DNA of 64,000 bases, from the NCBI RefSeq assembly GCF_002799155.1, contig NZ_NERD01000002.1:1798001-1862000 (forward strand). Reading direction: 5' to 3'. Each line of letters opens with the position of its first letter. The first letter of the stretch is position 1. The DNA comes from Stenotrophomonas maltophilia. GTDB taxonomy: Bacteria; Pseudomonadota; Gammaproteobacteria; Xanthomonadales; Xanthomonadaceae. The notes beneath the pieces were generated by a model. The model searched no databases. It worked only from the letters and a program-made list of their open reading frames with translations, and was not told the DNA's origin. The position numbers and the translations under genes were made by a program. Positions 35,534 to 42,880 of the stretch are shown one piece after another.

Positions 35534-38203
35534 TTATCCGATTGCGTCAGTAGCTGGCGTATCTGACTCGTTTCGGCGCAGCGCCTGCAGCAGTGCCTGG
35601 CGCAGGGCTTCACTGGCATAGCAGGACACCGTCCAGCCACCGTGCGCTGGCTGCGGGCGCAAGGGCCCCTCGCGGCAGACCCGGACCCACGGCTGACCGC
35701 TGCGCCACACCCAGCGGGCGTCTTCGTCCGGCGCCTCGAACAGCAACCACGCCGCCGCCGGCGCCGCATCCGCCGCTGGGCTGTGTATGGGATGCACGTA
35801 CGCGCCCCAGCTGCGCAGCCGCCTTTCCAGTTCCCCACGCCATGGCCCGGGCGCGGCCAGCAGATTGATCCGCTGCCCGGCCAGCGGCAACGGCACCGGA
35901 ATGGCAATCGACGTCAACAACGGCACCTCGACCACGAACCGGCTGCCCACCCCTGCCGTGCTTTCCACCCAGATCCGCCCGCCCATGCGCTGGCACAGCT
36001 GCTGGCACAGCGCCAACCCCAGGCCGGAGCCGCCGAAGCGCGACACGATATCCGGCCCGGCCTGCACGAAGGGCTGGAACAACCGCTCCCGCTCGGCGGC
36101 GCTCAGGCCGATACCGGAATCGGTGGCCTCAAGGCAGAGGTACTGGCCTTGCCCGCTCTGCTGGTGGGACACGCGAAGCTGTACCCGCCCGGAGGCGGTG
36201 AACTTCAGCGCGTTGCTGGCCAGATTGCGCAGTACCCGCTCGATGGCCGCCATCGGTGCGACCGCGGCAGCGGGTACATCAGCGTCCACCACGCAATCCA
36301 GCTGCAGGCCCTTGGCCTGTGCCACCGGGGCGTACAGCACGGCGACGCGCTCCACCAGCGCCGATGGCGAGAAGCGCTCAGGGGTAAGCGTCCACTGGCC
36401 CGACTCGATACGCGATAGATCAAGCACGTCGGTGATGACGTCCATCAGCGAATCGGCAGACTGGCGCAGGCGCAACACGCGTTCGGCGGGCTCGGCCTGC
36501 AACGGGCTGCGTGCAAGCAGCTCCAGGTGGCCGATGATGCCGTGCAGCGGCGTGCGGATCTCATGGCTCATCGCCGCCACGAAATTCGATTTGGCGCGGC
36601 TGCAGGCTTCTGCTTCTGCGGTCCGCTTCTGCTCCGCCTGCAGCTCGCGCCTGTCGTGGCTGATGTCCTCTACCATCAGCAGCACGCCACCCGGCCAGGC
36701 GTCCCCTCCGGAGTGGATGTGAGTGCGGTGCGACAGCCGTTGCTGCGGATCGTTGGCCAGCGGCAGCTCGCCCTCCACCTTCACCGCACCGTGGCGGACG
36801 TCGGCCTGCATCATCGCCTCACGCAGCTGCGGCATCAGCCGCCCACCGGCGGCCCGGTCCATGCGCTGCAGCGGTCCATTCCAATCCTGCACATGGCCGG
36901 TACCCGCCTCCAGCAGCGCCACGCCCACCGGCACGTGCTCCAGCAGCAGGCGCAACCGGCGGTCGCGGGCGTAGATGGCTTTCACCTGGCGGAACGCCGG
37001 GGTATACATGCGCCGGTGCAGCCCCAGCAGCAGGAACCACAGCAGTGCCAGCGCGGCCACCAGGCAGGCGACGCCGGTAAGCAGCATCGACGCGATGTCA
37101 CGCAGGATGTCGCCCCAGCGGTAGGTCTCCACCAGCGTCCACGGCGTACCGGTGACCGGCAACGCCAGGGTGAAACGACCGTTGTGGAAGCGCGCACGGG
37201 TGGCATCGCCCAGCAGCACCCAGTCAGTATCCGCCCGATGGCCAGGCGCGCCGCCCACGTCATCGGAGGCCAGCACCCGCAGCCCATCGCGATCCAGCAG
37301 CGCGATATGGCCCTGGCTGTTCCGGCGCAGCAGCGCCTGCAGGCGGGCCATCGGTTCGTAGGCCACGAAGGTTGCGATGGGCGCAGCGGCAACGCTGGCC
37401 TGGAACACCGACACCAGCGACGGCTCGCCGGTGATCGGGTGGCGGCCGAACGTTCTGCGCGGGCTGTCGCTGCGTTCGACACTCTCCAGCAGGGGCACCT
37501 GGTCGTGCCCGGAGGCCGGAGCCAGCAGCTGGGCGGGTGCACGCAGGTGCTCGAACACTTCGCGGCGCGAAGTGGCCGCCAGCGCGCTGATCAGGCTGCG
37601 CTCGGTCAGGCCCTTGTCCAGGGAGAGGTACTGGCCGCTGGGATCGAAGAAATAGGAGGCGCTGGCTGGCTCACCTTCGCCACTGGTGGCGGTCAGGCGC
37701 TGGATGAGTGACACCGCCGTGGTGAGCTGCAGGTAGCGCTCCAGCTCCCGGGGGCGCCATTGGGCGGTGTCCAGGCCCAGCGCCATCTGCGGGCGGCTGC
37801 TGTCATCGGCCACCACCACCAGCCGTTGCCCACCCTGCAGATAGGCACGGCGCAGATCGTCGGCGCTGGCGTCACCGAGCTGGATGTTGCGGTCCCAGGC
37901 GTACTCGGCCATGTTCGCCAGGCGGGCGTAGCTGGCGTCCTGGCGCGCAAGCTGGATCTGCAGCGCAGTGTGGGCGCGGCGGAATTCGGCAATGCGCCGG
38001 GCCTCGTACCCATTGACCTGGACCACGATGAGGGTGATCAGCACGCTCAGCGACAGCAGGCTCAACACCGCGCCGCAGGCCAGCATCAGCCGGCGCGGAT
38101 ACTGCTTCAGCGCCTGCAGCTCACCGGCGTCCACGGCGCCCGGCCCTGCACGGGTGTGCAGGCGGCGCAGGGAATCTGCAGGGGACGGCGACGCAGAGGG
38201 CAT
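35534..38203 (-). CDS. Sensor histidine kinase paralogous to the preceding hybrid, lacking receiver and HPt
   Basis: This is an 889-residue inner-membrane kinase built like its neighbour: helices near 38-62 and about 365-390 around a large periplasmic sensor, a PAS-like region, H547 in MSHEIRTPLHG, an ATPase with GGSGLGLALC, then the same RcsC-like spacer domain ending VSCYASEAL. It stops where the neighbour's receiver begins, so it cannot complete a relay by itself. Its phosphate probably passes through the hybrid's receiver/HPt, or it modulates the hybrid by heterodimerisation. It is 32 bases upstream of the hybrid gene. Confidence 0.85.
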   Translation of the reverse strand: MPSASPSPADSLRRLHTRAGPGAVDAGELQALKQYPRRLMLACGAVLSLLSLSVLITLIVVQVNGYEARRIAEFRRAHTALQIQLARQDASYARLANMAEYAWDRNIQLGDASADDLRRAYLQGGQRLVVVADDSSRPQMALGLDTAQWRPRELERYLQLTTAVSLIQRLTATSGEGEPASASYFFDPSGQYLSLDKGLTERSLISALAATSRREVFEHLRAPAQLLAPASGHDQVPLLESVERSDSPRRTFGRHPITGEPSLVSVFQASVAAAPIATFVAYEPMARLQALLRRNSQGHIALLDRDGLRVLASDDVGGAPGHRADTDWVLLGDATRARFHNGRFTLALPVTGTPWTLVETYRWGDILRDIASMLLTGVACLVAALALLWFLLLGLHRRMYTPAFRQVKAIYARDRRLRLLLEHVPVGVALLEAGTGHVQDWNGPLQRMDRAAGGRLMPQLREAMMQADVRHGAVKVEGELPLANDPQQRLSHRTHIHSGGDAWPGGVLLMVEDISHDRRELQAEQKRTAEAEACSRAKSNFVAAMSHEIRTPLHGIIGHLELLARSPLQAEPAERVLRLRQSADSLMDVITDVLDLSRIESGQWTLTPERFSPSALVERVAVLYAPVAQAKGLQLDCVVDADVPAAAVAPMAAIERVLRNLASNALKFTASGRVQLRVSHQQSGQGQYLCLEATDSGIGLSAAERERLFQPFVQAGPDIVSRFGGSGLGLALCQQLCQRMGGRIWVESTAGVGSRFVVEVPLLTSIAIPVPLPLAGQRINLLAAPGPWRGELERRLRSWGAYVHPIHSPAADAAPAAAWLLFEAPDEDARWVWRSGQPWVRVCREGPLRPQPAHGGWTVSCYASEALRQALLQALRRNESDTPATDAIG

Positions 38204-38416
38204 GGCATCGAGCGACGGGAAGCGCGCGGCGGGAAGAATGGAGCGCCAGCATGCGCGGCAGGGCTGGCAGCCGATGTAGGACAAGATCCAAAAACGCGCC
38301 AATGCATGACGCATTCATCCCACCAGAGGGCGCTGCCCACATTTCGAACTTGTCCTGTTCCTGTGAGGGCCGGGACTGGGGACGCTGATGCTCCCCCCGT
38401 TGTCGAGGACATCGCG

Positions 38417-39274
38417 ATGAAGTCTGCATGGAGCCGCGAACGCCTTTGGGCAGTGCGCCTGATGGCTGGCCATGCCTGTCACCGTGCAAGCCTGCGGGTG
38501 GGCGCGGCCCTGCTTCCCTGCCTGCCGCCGCGGATGCAGAACCGCATGGCGGAAGAGGCCTTCGCTTGGATCGGGCCCCGATTGCAACCGCATCGCCACA
38601 CTCGCGCCCTCGGAGCGCTGCAGCAGCTGGGCCACAAATCCTCCGCAGCAACCCGGCTGGCCGCGCGTTTCCTGGCCACCAGCTGGATCCGCCAGGCCAG
38701 GTTCCATCGCCTGCGGCATCTGCCGTTCCCTGCCCAGCAGGACGTGCTGCGTGCGATGAGGTGGCACGACCCGCTCGCGCTGTGGGCCGCCGCCGCCGGC
38801 CGGCGACGGGTCATCTGCATACTGCCCAGCGGCGACATGGAGCTGGCCATGGCGGCGCTGCTGGATCGCCCGGGCGCGCCGTCACACTACTTCATCAGCA
38901 CCTACCACCGGCAGGGGTCACCTCGCCATCGCGTGCTGGCGGCGCTGCAGCGGCAGGGCCATCGCCTGGATATCGGGCAATCAGGGCAGTCCGGCCAGGC
39001 TTGGCGCCATCTTCGACGCGGCGCCTCGGTGGTGACCAAACTCGACCCCTGGAGCGGAGATGGCCGCGAGCCTGGGCCATTGCGGCTTGCCCGCCTGGCG
39101 CAGGTGCCCGTGTTGCTGCTGGGCCACCGCTGTGATGACAGCGAGGCCGGGACACTGCACGTGCTGGGCGAATTCGGCGCCGAGTCGATGGCCGGCGGCG
39201 CCGCCTCGCTCCGGGCTGCGGCGCTTGCCTTTCTTGCCACTGCCCCGCATGACTGGGCTGACCTGGACAGGTAG
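38417..39274 (+). CDS. Protein weakly resembling lipid A-type lauroyl acyltransferases, catalytic His missing
   Basis: This 285-residue protein has GAGGA 7 bases before the ATG. Residues about 125-260 follow the LpxL/LABLAT order: a GRRRVICILPSGDMELA segment where the family has an HFGNWE-type box, then a Gly-start basic stretch, LRRGASVVTKLDPW, and VPVLLLGHRCDD. The HxxxxE/D His is replaced by Pro, so acyl transfer by the usual mechanism is unlikely. There is no clear membrane anchor, although the N-terminus is basic and amphipathic. It is divergent from the kinase genes. The family call is tentative. Confidence 0.42.
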   Translation: MKSAWSRERLWAVRLMAGHACHRASLRVGAALLPCLPPRMQNRMAEEAFAWIGPRLQPHRHTRALGALQQLGHKSSAATRLAARFLATSWIRQARFHRLRHLPFPAQQDVLRAMRWHDPLALWAAAAGRRRVICILPSGDMELAMAALLDRPGAPSHYFISTYHRQGSPRHRVLAALQRQGHRLDIGQSGQSGQAWRHLRRGASVVTKLDPWSGDGREPGPLRLARLAQVPVLLLGHRCDDSEAGTLHVLGEFGAESMAGGAASLRAAALAFLATAPHDWADLDR

Positions 39275-39286
39275 CCGCCGCAACCG

Positions 39287-39312
39287 GCCGCAGCACGTTT
39301 CCGTGCTGCGGC
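39287..39312. terminator. Bidirectional terminator between convergent genes
   Basis: GCCGCAGCACG and CGTGCTGCGGC form a perfect 11-bp stem with a 4-base loop, placed between the stop at 39274 and the ohr stop at 39321. Short T-runs are lacking. Confidence 0.65.
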
Positions 39313-39320
39313 GGGCTTCA

Positions 39321-39746
39321 TCACGCAATGATCAGCGATACGTTGATGTTGTTGCGGGTGGAATGCGAGTACGGGCAGACGACGTGTGCCTTTCGCACGA
39401 GGTCCTCGGCCTGCACGGTGGGCACGCCCGGCAGCGAGATGGTCAGCTTAACGTCAATGGCGAAGCCGGTGCTGACCGCACCGATGCCGACGCGGCCGGT
39501 CACGGAAGCATCATCGCCGATGGCGATGCTCTCCTGGCCCGCCACGTACTTGAGCGCACCGAGGAAGCAGGCCGAGTAGCCGGCGGCGAACAGCTGTTCC
39601 GGGTTGGTGCCGGTGCCGCCGGTGCCGCCCAGTTCGGCGGGGGTGGACAGGGCGATGTCCAGCATCTTGTCGGACGAGGTGGCGCGGCCCTCGCGCCCGC
39701 CGACGGCGGTGGCCTGGGCTGAGTACAGGATCGATTCGATGCTCAT
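39321..39746 (-). CDS. ohr: Organic hydroperoxide resistance protein Ohr
   Basis: This is a 141-residue cytoplasmic thiol peroxidase that reduces organic and fatty-acid hydroperoxides. Both catalytic Cys are present: C60 in [10 protein letters not shown] and C124 in [13 protein letters not shown]. The [14 protein letters not shown] stretch and overall length are classic for Ohr as opposed to OsmC. The upstream frame to 39869 lacks coding character; the ATG at 39746 is the family start. No OhrR-type regulator is adjacent. Confidence 0.93.
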   Translation of the reverse strand: MSIESILYSAQATAVGGREGRATSSDKMLDIALSTPAELGGTGGTGTNPEQLFAAGYSACFLGALKYVAGQESIAIGDDASVTGRVGIGAVSTGFAIDVKLTISLPGVPTVQAEDLVRKAHVVCPYSHSTRNNINVSLIIA

Positions 39747-39869
39747 GCAATGCTCCGGTGGGTTGAGTGGACAGGTGGCGGTCTGTCCCGCCACCGTTCC
39801 ATCCTCTACCCCGGCAGGCAGGCCTTCCATCGGACAGCGACGATAGCGTTGCAGCCGCCACGCACGCAC

Positions 39870-40535
39870 TCAACCGTGCAGATGCACGTACACGGCCAGC
39901 AGCGCCAGATGCCCGACGTAATACCCATAGAACGCCCAGCGCCAGCGCGGCAGCCGCCATTGCACGCGCGCCACCGCCAACGCAACCGGGATGGCCAGCA
40001 GCGCCCAGCCATTGTGGTTGACCCAGCACACTGCCGCCCAGCCGACCAGCAACAGCCACCACGCGCGATGCCGGAACGCCAGCCAGCCCAGCAGCACGAA
40101 GCCAACGCCGGCCCACTGGTAATCCACCAGCATCGGCGCCATGCCAGCAGCAAGCAGCAACAGCAGTGGGCGGTTACTGGCCAGCGCATGCACGGCCACC
40201 GCAGCCAGCGCGAAGGCAAGCAGGATGTTGAGCGGCAACCAGTAACCGAAGGCCAGTGCATGCAACGGCTGCGCGATCACGCCCCATGCGGCCAAACGGC
40301 TGATCGACTTGCGCAGGTCCGCACCCGGCTGGGCCAGGTTGCAGGCCATCACCAGCGCAAACAGCGGGAACGCGATGCGCCCCAGTTCGCTCACGACCGG
40401 CAGGTAGCCACCGTAGACCACTTTTGCCACGTGGTCGCCGGTCATGGCCAGCAGCGCGAGCCACTTCAGCAGCTCGCGGCCGCCGCTGCTGAGCGTGGGT
40501 CTGAGCGTGGACGTCCCTGTCGTGGTCGCTTGCAT
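39870..40535 (-). CDS. TraX-like multi-pass membrane protein
   Basis: This 221-residue inner-membrane protein has about eight helices. LLKWLALLAMTGDHVAKVVY and GRIAFPLFALVMACNLAQ are the TraX family signature (F-pilin acetylase in F plasmids). Chromosomal TraX-like proteins are common and their acyl-transfer role is not established. It is transcribed in the same direction as ohr with a 123-base gap and without plasmid-transfer neighbours. Confidence 0.85.
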   Translation of the reverse strand: MQATTTGTSTLRPTLSSGGRELLKWLALLAMTGDHVAKVVYGGYLPVVSELGRIAFPLFALVMACNLAQPGADLRKSISRLAAWGVIAQPLHALAFGYWLPLNILLAFALAAVAVHALASNRPLLLLLAAGMAPMLVDYQWAGVGFVLLGWLAFRHRAWWLLLVGWAAVCWVNHNGWALLAIPVALAVARVQWRLPRWRWAFYGYYVGHLALLAVYVHLHG

Positions 40536-40640
40536 CGCGGAAGCTTATGCGCATCGGCCAGCGCATTTCCAGCGCCGGGAAGGCGCACGCCACTGCAGGC
40601 CGCAGGCGGCGGCGCTATGCTGGCGGCCTCTGTTTGTGAG

Positions 40641-41597
40641 ATGCCCGCCATGCGCACGCTGTACCCCGTCATCGAACCCTACCGCCAGTTCACCCTGCCG
40701 GTGAGCGATCTGCACACCCTGCACATTGAAGAGTGCGGCACGCCGGAGGGCATTCCGGTGGTGTACCTGCACGGCGGTCCGGGTGCGGGCATTTCGCCCA
40801 CGCACCGCCGCTTCTTCGATCCGGCGCGCTACCGCATCGTGCTGATCGACCAGCGTGGCAGCGGCCGCTCCACGCCGTTCGGCGAGCTGCGCGACAACAC
40901 CACGCAGGACTTGGTGGCCGACATCGAGAAGGTGCGCGGGCACCTGGGCATCGAACGTTGGCTGGTCTACGGCGGCTCCTGGGGCTCGACCCTGTCGCTG
41001 GCCTACGCCCAGGCCCATCCCGAACGCGCCACCGGCCTGATCGTGCGCGGCGTGTTCCTCGGCCGCGAGATGGAGAACCGCTGGTTCGCGGAAACCAGCG
41101 GTGGTGCGCGCTGGATCTTCCCGGAACGCTGGGACCGCTACGAGGCCCATATCCCGGAGGATGAGCGCATCGACATGATTGCGGCCTACTGGACGCGCAT
41201 GGACAGCGCCGATGAGGCCACCCGCATCGCCGCCGCGCAGGCCTGGCTGGGCTGGGAGGACAACGCCGCCACCCTGCAGCATGACGTGGATGCGGTGTCC
41301 ACCGATGATCCGCTGGACACGTTGGCCAAGGCCCGCATCGAAGCGCACTACTTCCGGAACGGCATCTTCCTGGAACCGGACCAGCTGCTGCGCAACATCG
41401 ATCGCATCCGCCACCTGCCCGGCGTGATCGTGCAGGGCCGCTACGACATCATCTGCCCGCCGCGCAGCGCCTGGGACCTGGCCAAGGCCTGGCCGGAAGC
41501 CAGGCTGGAGATGGTGACCTCCGGCCACAGCGCGAATGAGCCGGCGACGGTGGATGCGCTGGTGCGCGCGACGGATGCGTTTGCCGACCGCTTCTGA
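40641..41597 (+). CDS. pip: Proline iminopeptidase
   Basis: This 318-residue alpha/beta hydrolase removes N-terminal proline from peptides. HGGPGAG is the oxyanion-hole motif, YGGSWGSTL carries the nucleophile Ser, and RYDIICP and SGHSANEP carry Asp and His. The DQRGSGRSTP segment is diagnostic of the family. Length and order match Xanthomonas Pip. The ATG at 40641 is used; ATG 40650 (MRTLYP) is an equally possible start. Confidence 0.93.
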   Translation: MPAMRTLYPVIEPYRQFTLPVSDLHTLHIEECGTPEGIPVVYLHGGPGAGISPTHRRFFDPARYRIVLIDQRGSGRSTPFGELRDNTTQDLVADIEKVRGHLGIERWLVYGGSWGSTLSLAYAQAHPERATGLIVRGVFLGREMENRWFAETSGGARWIFPERWDRYEAHIPEDERIDMIAAYWTRMDSADEATRIAAAQAWLGWEDNAATLQHDVDAVSTDDPLDTLAKARIEAHYFRNGIFLEPDQLLRNIDRIRHLPGVIVQGRYDIICPPRSAWDLAKAWPEARLEMVTSGHSANEPATVDALVRATDAFADRF

Positions 41598-41608
41598 TGC
41601 CGACTTGG

Positions 41609-41631
41609 TAGCGTCGACTGCCAGTCGACGG
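41609..41631 (+). repeat. GTAG-headed palindrome, third sequence subtype
   Basis: GTAG is followed by CGTCGACT-GCC-AGTCGACG, an 8-bp stem with a 3-base loop, 11 bases after the pip stop. The position and head fit the SMAG class, and it may serve as the pip transcript end. Confidence 0.65.
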
Positions 41632-41678
41632 CTGCTGGCAGGCAGGGCGGCCTTTCCGCCACCCTGCCCTGTGTCGCC

Positions 41679-42116
41679 TTACCAGGCCACCCTGATGCCG
41701 GCCTGCGCGATGACATTGGGGTAGTTCTGGCCGCCGCGCTGCAGGCTCATTCCGCCCCAGGCGCCGACGCGTCCACCCAGCTCCAGCTCGGCGCCGCCCT
41801 GCACTTCATAGCGGTCGCGCGAATTGCCGGCGGCCAGGGTCTGGCCATTGAAATTCAGCGCGTTGGTGGCTGCACCGCGCAACCAGTTCACGCCCAGATA
41901 GGGCTGCACGCGGTTGCCCAGTGCCGTTGAGTGGCCGAATACGCGCGCGCCGATGCGCCCGCCCAGACCACCCGCCTCGGCATTGCCGACCGTCGTGCCT
42001 TGTCGTTCCACATGCTGCCCGGCCTGGAACCGGGTGTAGATGAGCTGCACCTGCGGCTGCACGAACAGCGTTGCCGACGCTCCCCGCCAGACCGGCGCAA
42101 TACAGCCGCCGTCCAC
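41679..42116 (-). pseudogene. Remnant of an autotransporter beta-barrel domain
   Basis: This is an open frame of 145 residues corresponding to the last part of a pertactin-type autotransporter barrel: VQPQVQLIYTRF, GTTVGNAEAGGLGGRIGARVFG, NRVQPYLGVNWLRG, SRDRYEVQGGAELELGG and the terminal GIRVAW (Trp end). It lacks a signal peptide, passenger and the first half of the barrel; the homology seems to begin abruptly near 42080. It cannot be exported and is most simply a deletion remnant of a large adhesin gene that once extended to the right. Confidence 0.72.
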
Positions 42117-42383
42117 GGTATTCTCCGCCGCCTCAGGGGTCGTGAGGGCGACAAGGCCGTCGCTTACCTGCAGCTCGCCAGCGGCACGCTTCCATCAGAC
42201 CGGTTCGAAACAGGAGCGCGCCATGCGCTCCGGCAATGGGCCGGCGCAAGCGCTGCCCCATGCATATACCAACGTATAGCCGGGCTAACCCACGAGCCTC
42301 TAGGACTGCCCCATTCAGAGGCGGACAATAGCGCCACTGGCCTGGGCAACCCTGGCCGGCACTCCCACTTCATGGAGACGCAG

Positions 42384-42473
42384 ATGGACCCCGACCCGGC
42401 CGGGCGCACCGCGCCCCGGATGCCCGCTTGTTGCCTGTTCCTGGCGCCTGCCCGCCGGTCCCTGCCTGCCTGA
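42384..42473 (+). CDS. Candidate MgtL-like leader peptide of the magnesium transporter locus
   Basis: This 29-residue frame starts MDPDPAGRTAPRMPA and ends in TGA at 42471. GGAG lies 6 bases before its ATG, an ideal spacing. The first five residues nearly copy the enterobacterial MgtL leader (MEPDP), in which alternating acidic and Pro residues destabilise ribosomes at low magnesium and open mgtA expression. Here Pro recurs at positions 3, 5, 11, 14, 22 and 28. A strong hairpin follows 5 bases after the stop, and mgtA lies 407 bases downstream. Homology is not claimed; the resemblance is functional inference. Confidence 0.5.
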   Translation: MDPDPAGRTAPRMPACCLFLAPARRSLPA

Positions 42474-42478
42474 GTGAC

Positions 42479-42517
42479 GGGGGATCGCCAGGTGCCGCTT
42501 GCCTGGAGATCACCCCC
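42479..42517 (+). promoter_or_regulatory. Leader hairpin that would sequester the ribosome binding site of the next gene
   Basis: CCAGG (42488-42492) pairs with CCTGG (42502-42506), GATC (42483-42486) with GATC (42508-42511), and the G-run from 42479 with the C-run 42513-42517, with one mismatch and one bulge. The right arm contains the TGGAG Shine-Dalgarno and ends against the ATG at 42518. It starts 5 bases after the leader peptide stop, the geometry of a translation-controlled attenuator. Confidence 0.55.
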
Positions 42518-42817
42518 ATGTCCTACAAGATCCTCTACATCACCCTGCGCCGCCTGATCGGTGAGCGCGATGTTGCCGCCCTGCGCAGCCAGCTGCTGCA
42601 GCACGGCCCGGTCATGTTCGCCCGTTCGCTGTCGCTCGGCTCGCCTCGCGTGGTGGCCGACGCGCTGTCACTGCTGCCGATCAGCGAGCGCATCAATGTG
42701 CTGCGCCACCTGCCCTACCCGCTGCGCGATGCGATGAAGCCGCTGTGCATCGGCGGCAGCCAGCGCCTGCACATGCAGCCGTGGTCGCCCGCGGTGCTGG
42801 CGATGCGCCACGCCTGA
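42518..42817 (+). CDS. Small protein of the magnesium operon, unknown function
   Basis: This 99-residue basic protein sits between the candidate leader and mgtA. The segment VVADALSLLPISERINVLRHLP resembles a helical repeat of the MgtE N-terminal domain, a magnesium-sensing fold, but the match is short. There is no membrane helix. The 63-base spacing to mgtA with a good ribosome binding site suggests co-transcription. A role as regulator of MgtA, in the manner of small Mg-operon proteins, is possible. Confidence 0.65.
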   Translation: MSYKILYITLRRLIGERDVAALRSQLLQHGPVMFARSLSLGSPRVVADALSLLPISERINVLRHLPYPLRDAMKPLCIGGSQRLHMQPWSPAVLAMRHA

Positions 42818-42880
42818 CCTGTTCTGTCCGTTCCGTTCGTGTTCCGGCCCCGGCCGGCTCTGACATTCGAGGAGAGTCCC

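Noticed and set aside
35534..38203. Possibility that the shorter kinase is a frameshifted hybrid kinase
   Set aside because: Its end is clean, it is followed within 32 bases by the next kinase start, and the neighbouring sequence holds no displaced receiver in another frame; it is a naturally short paralogue.
42164..42604. 146-codon minus-strand frame across the Mg leader
   Set aside because: Low-complexity antisense of the leader and the 99-residue gene; the plus-strand features have proper ribosome binding sites.
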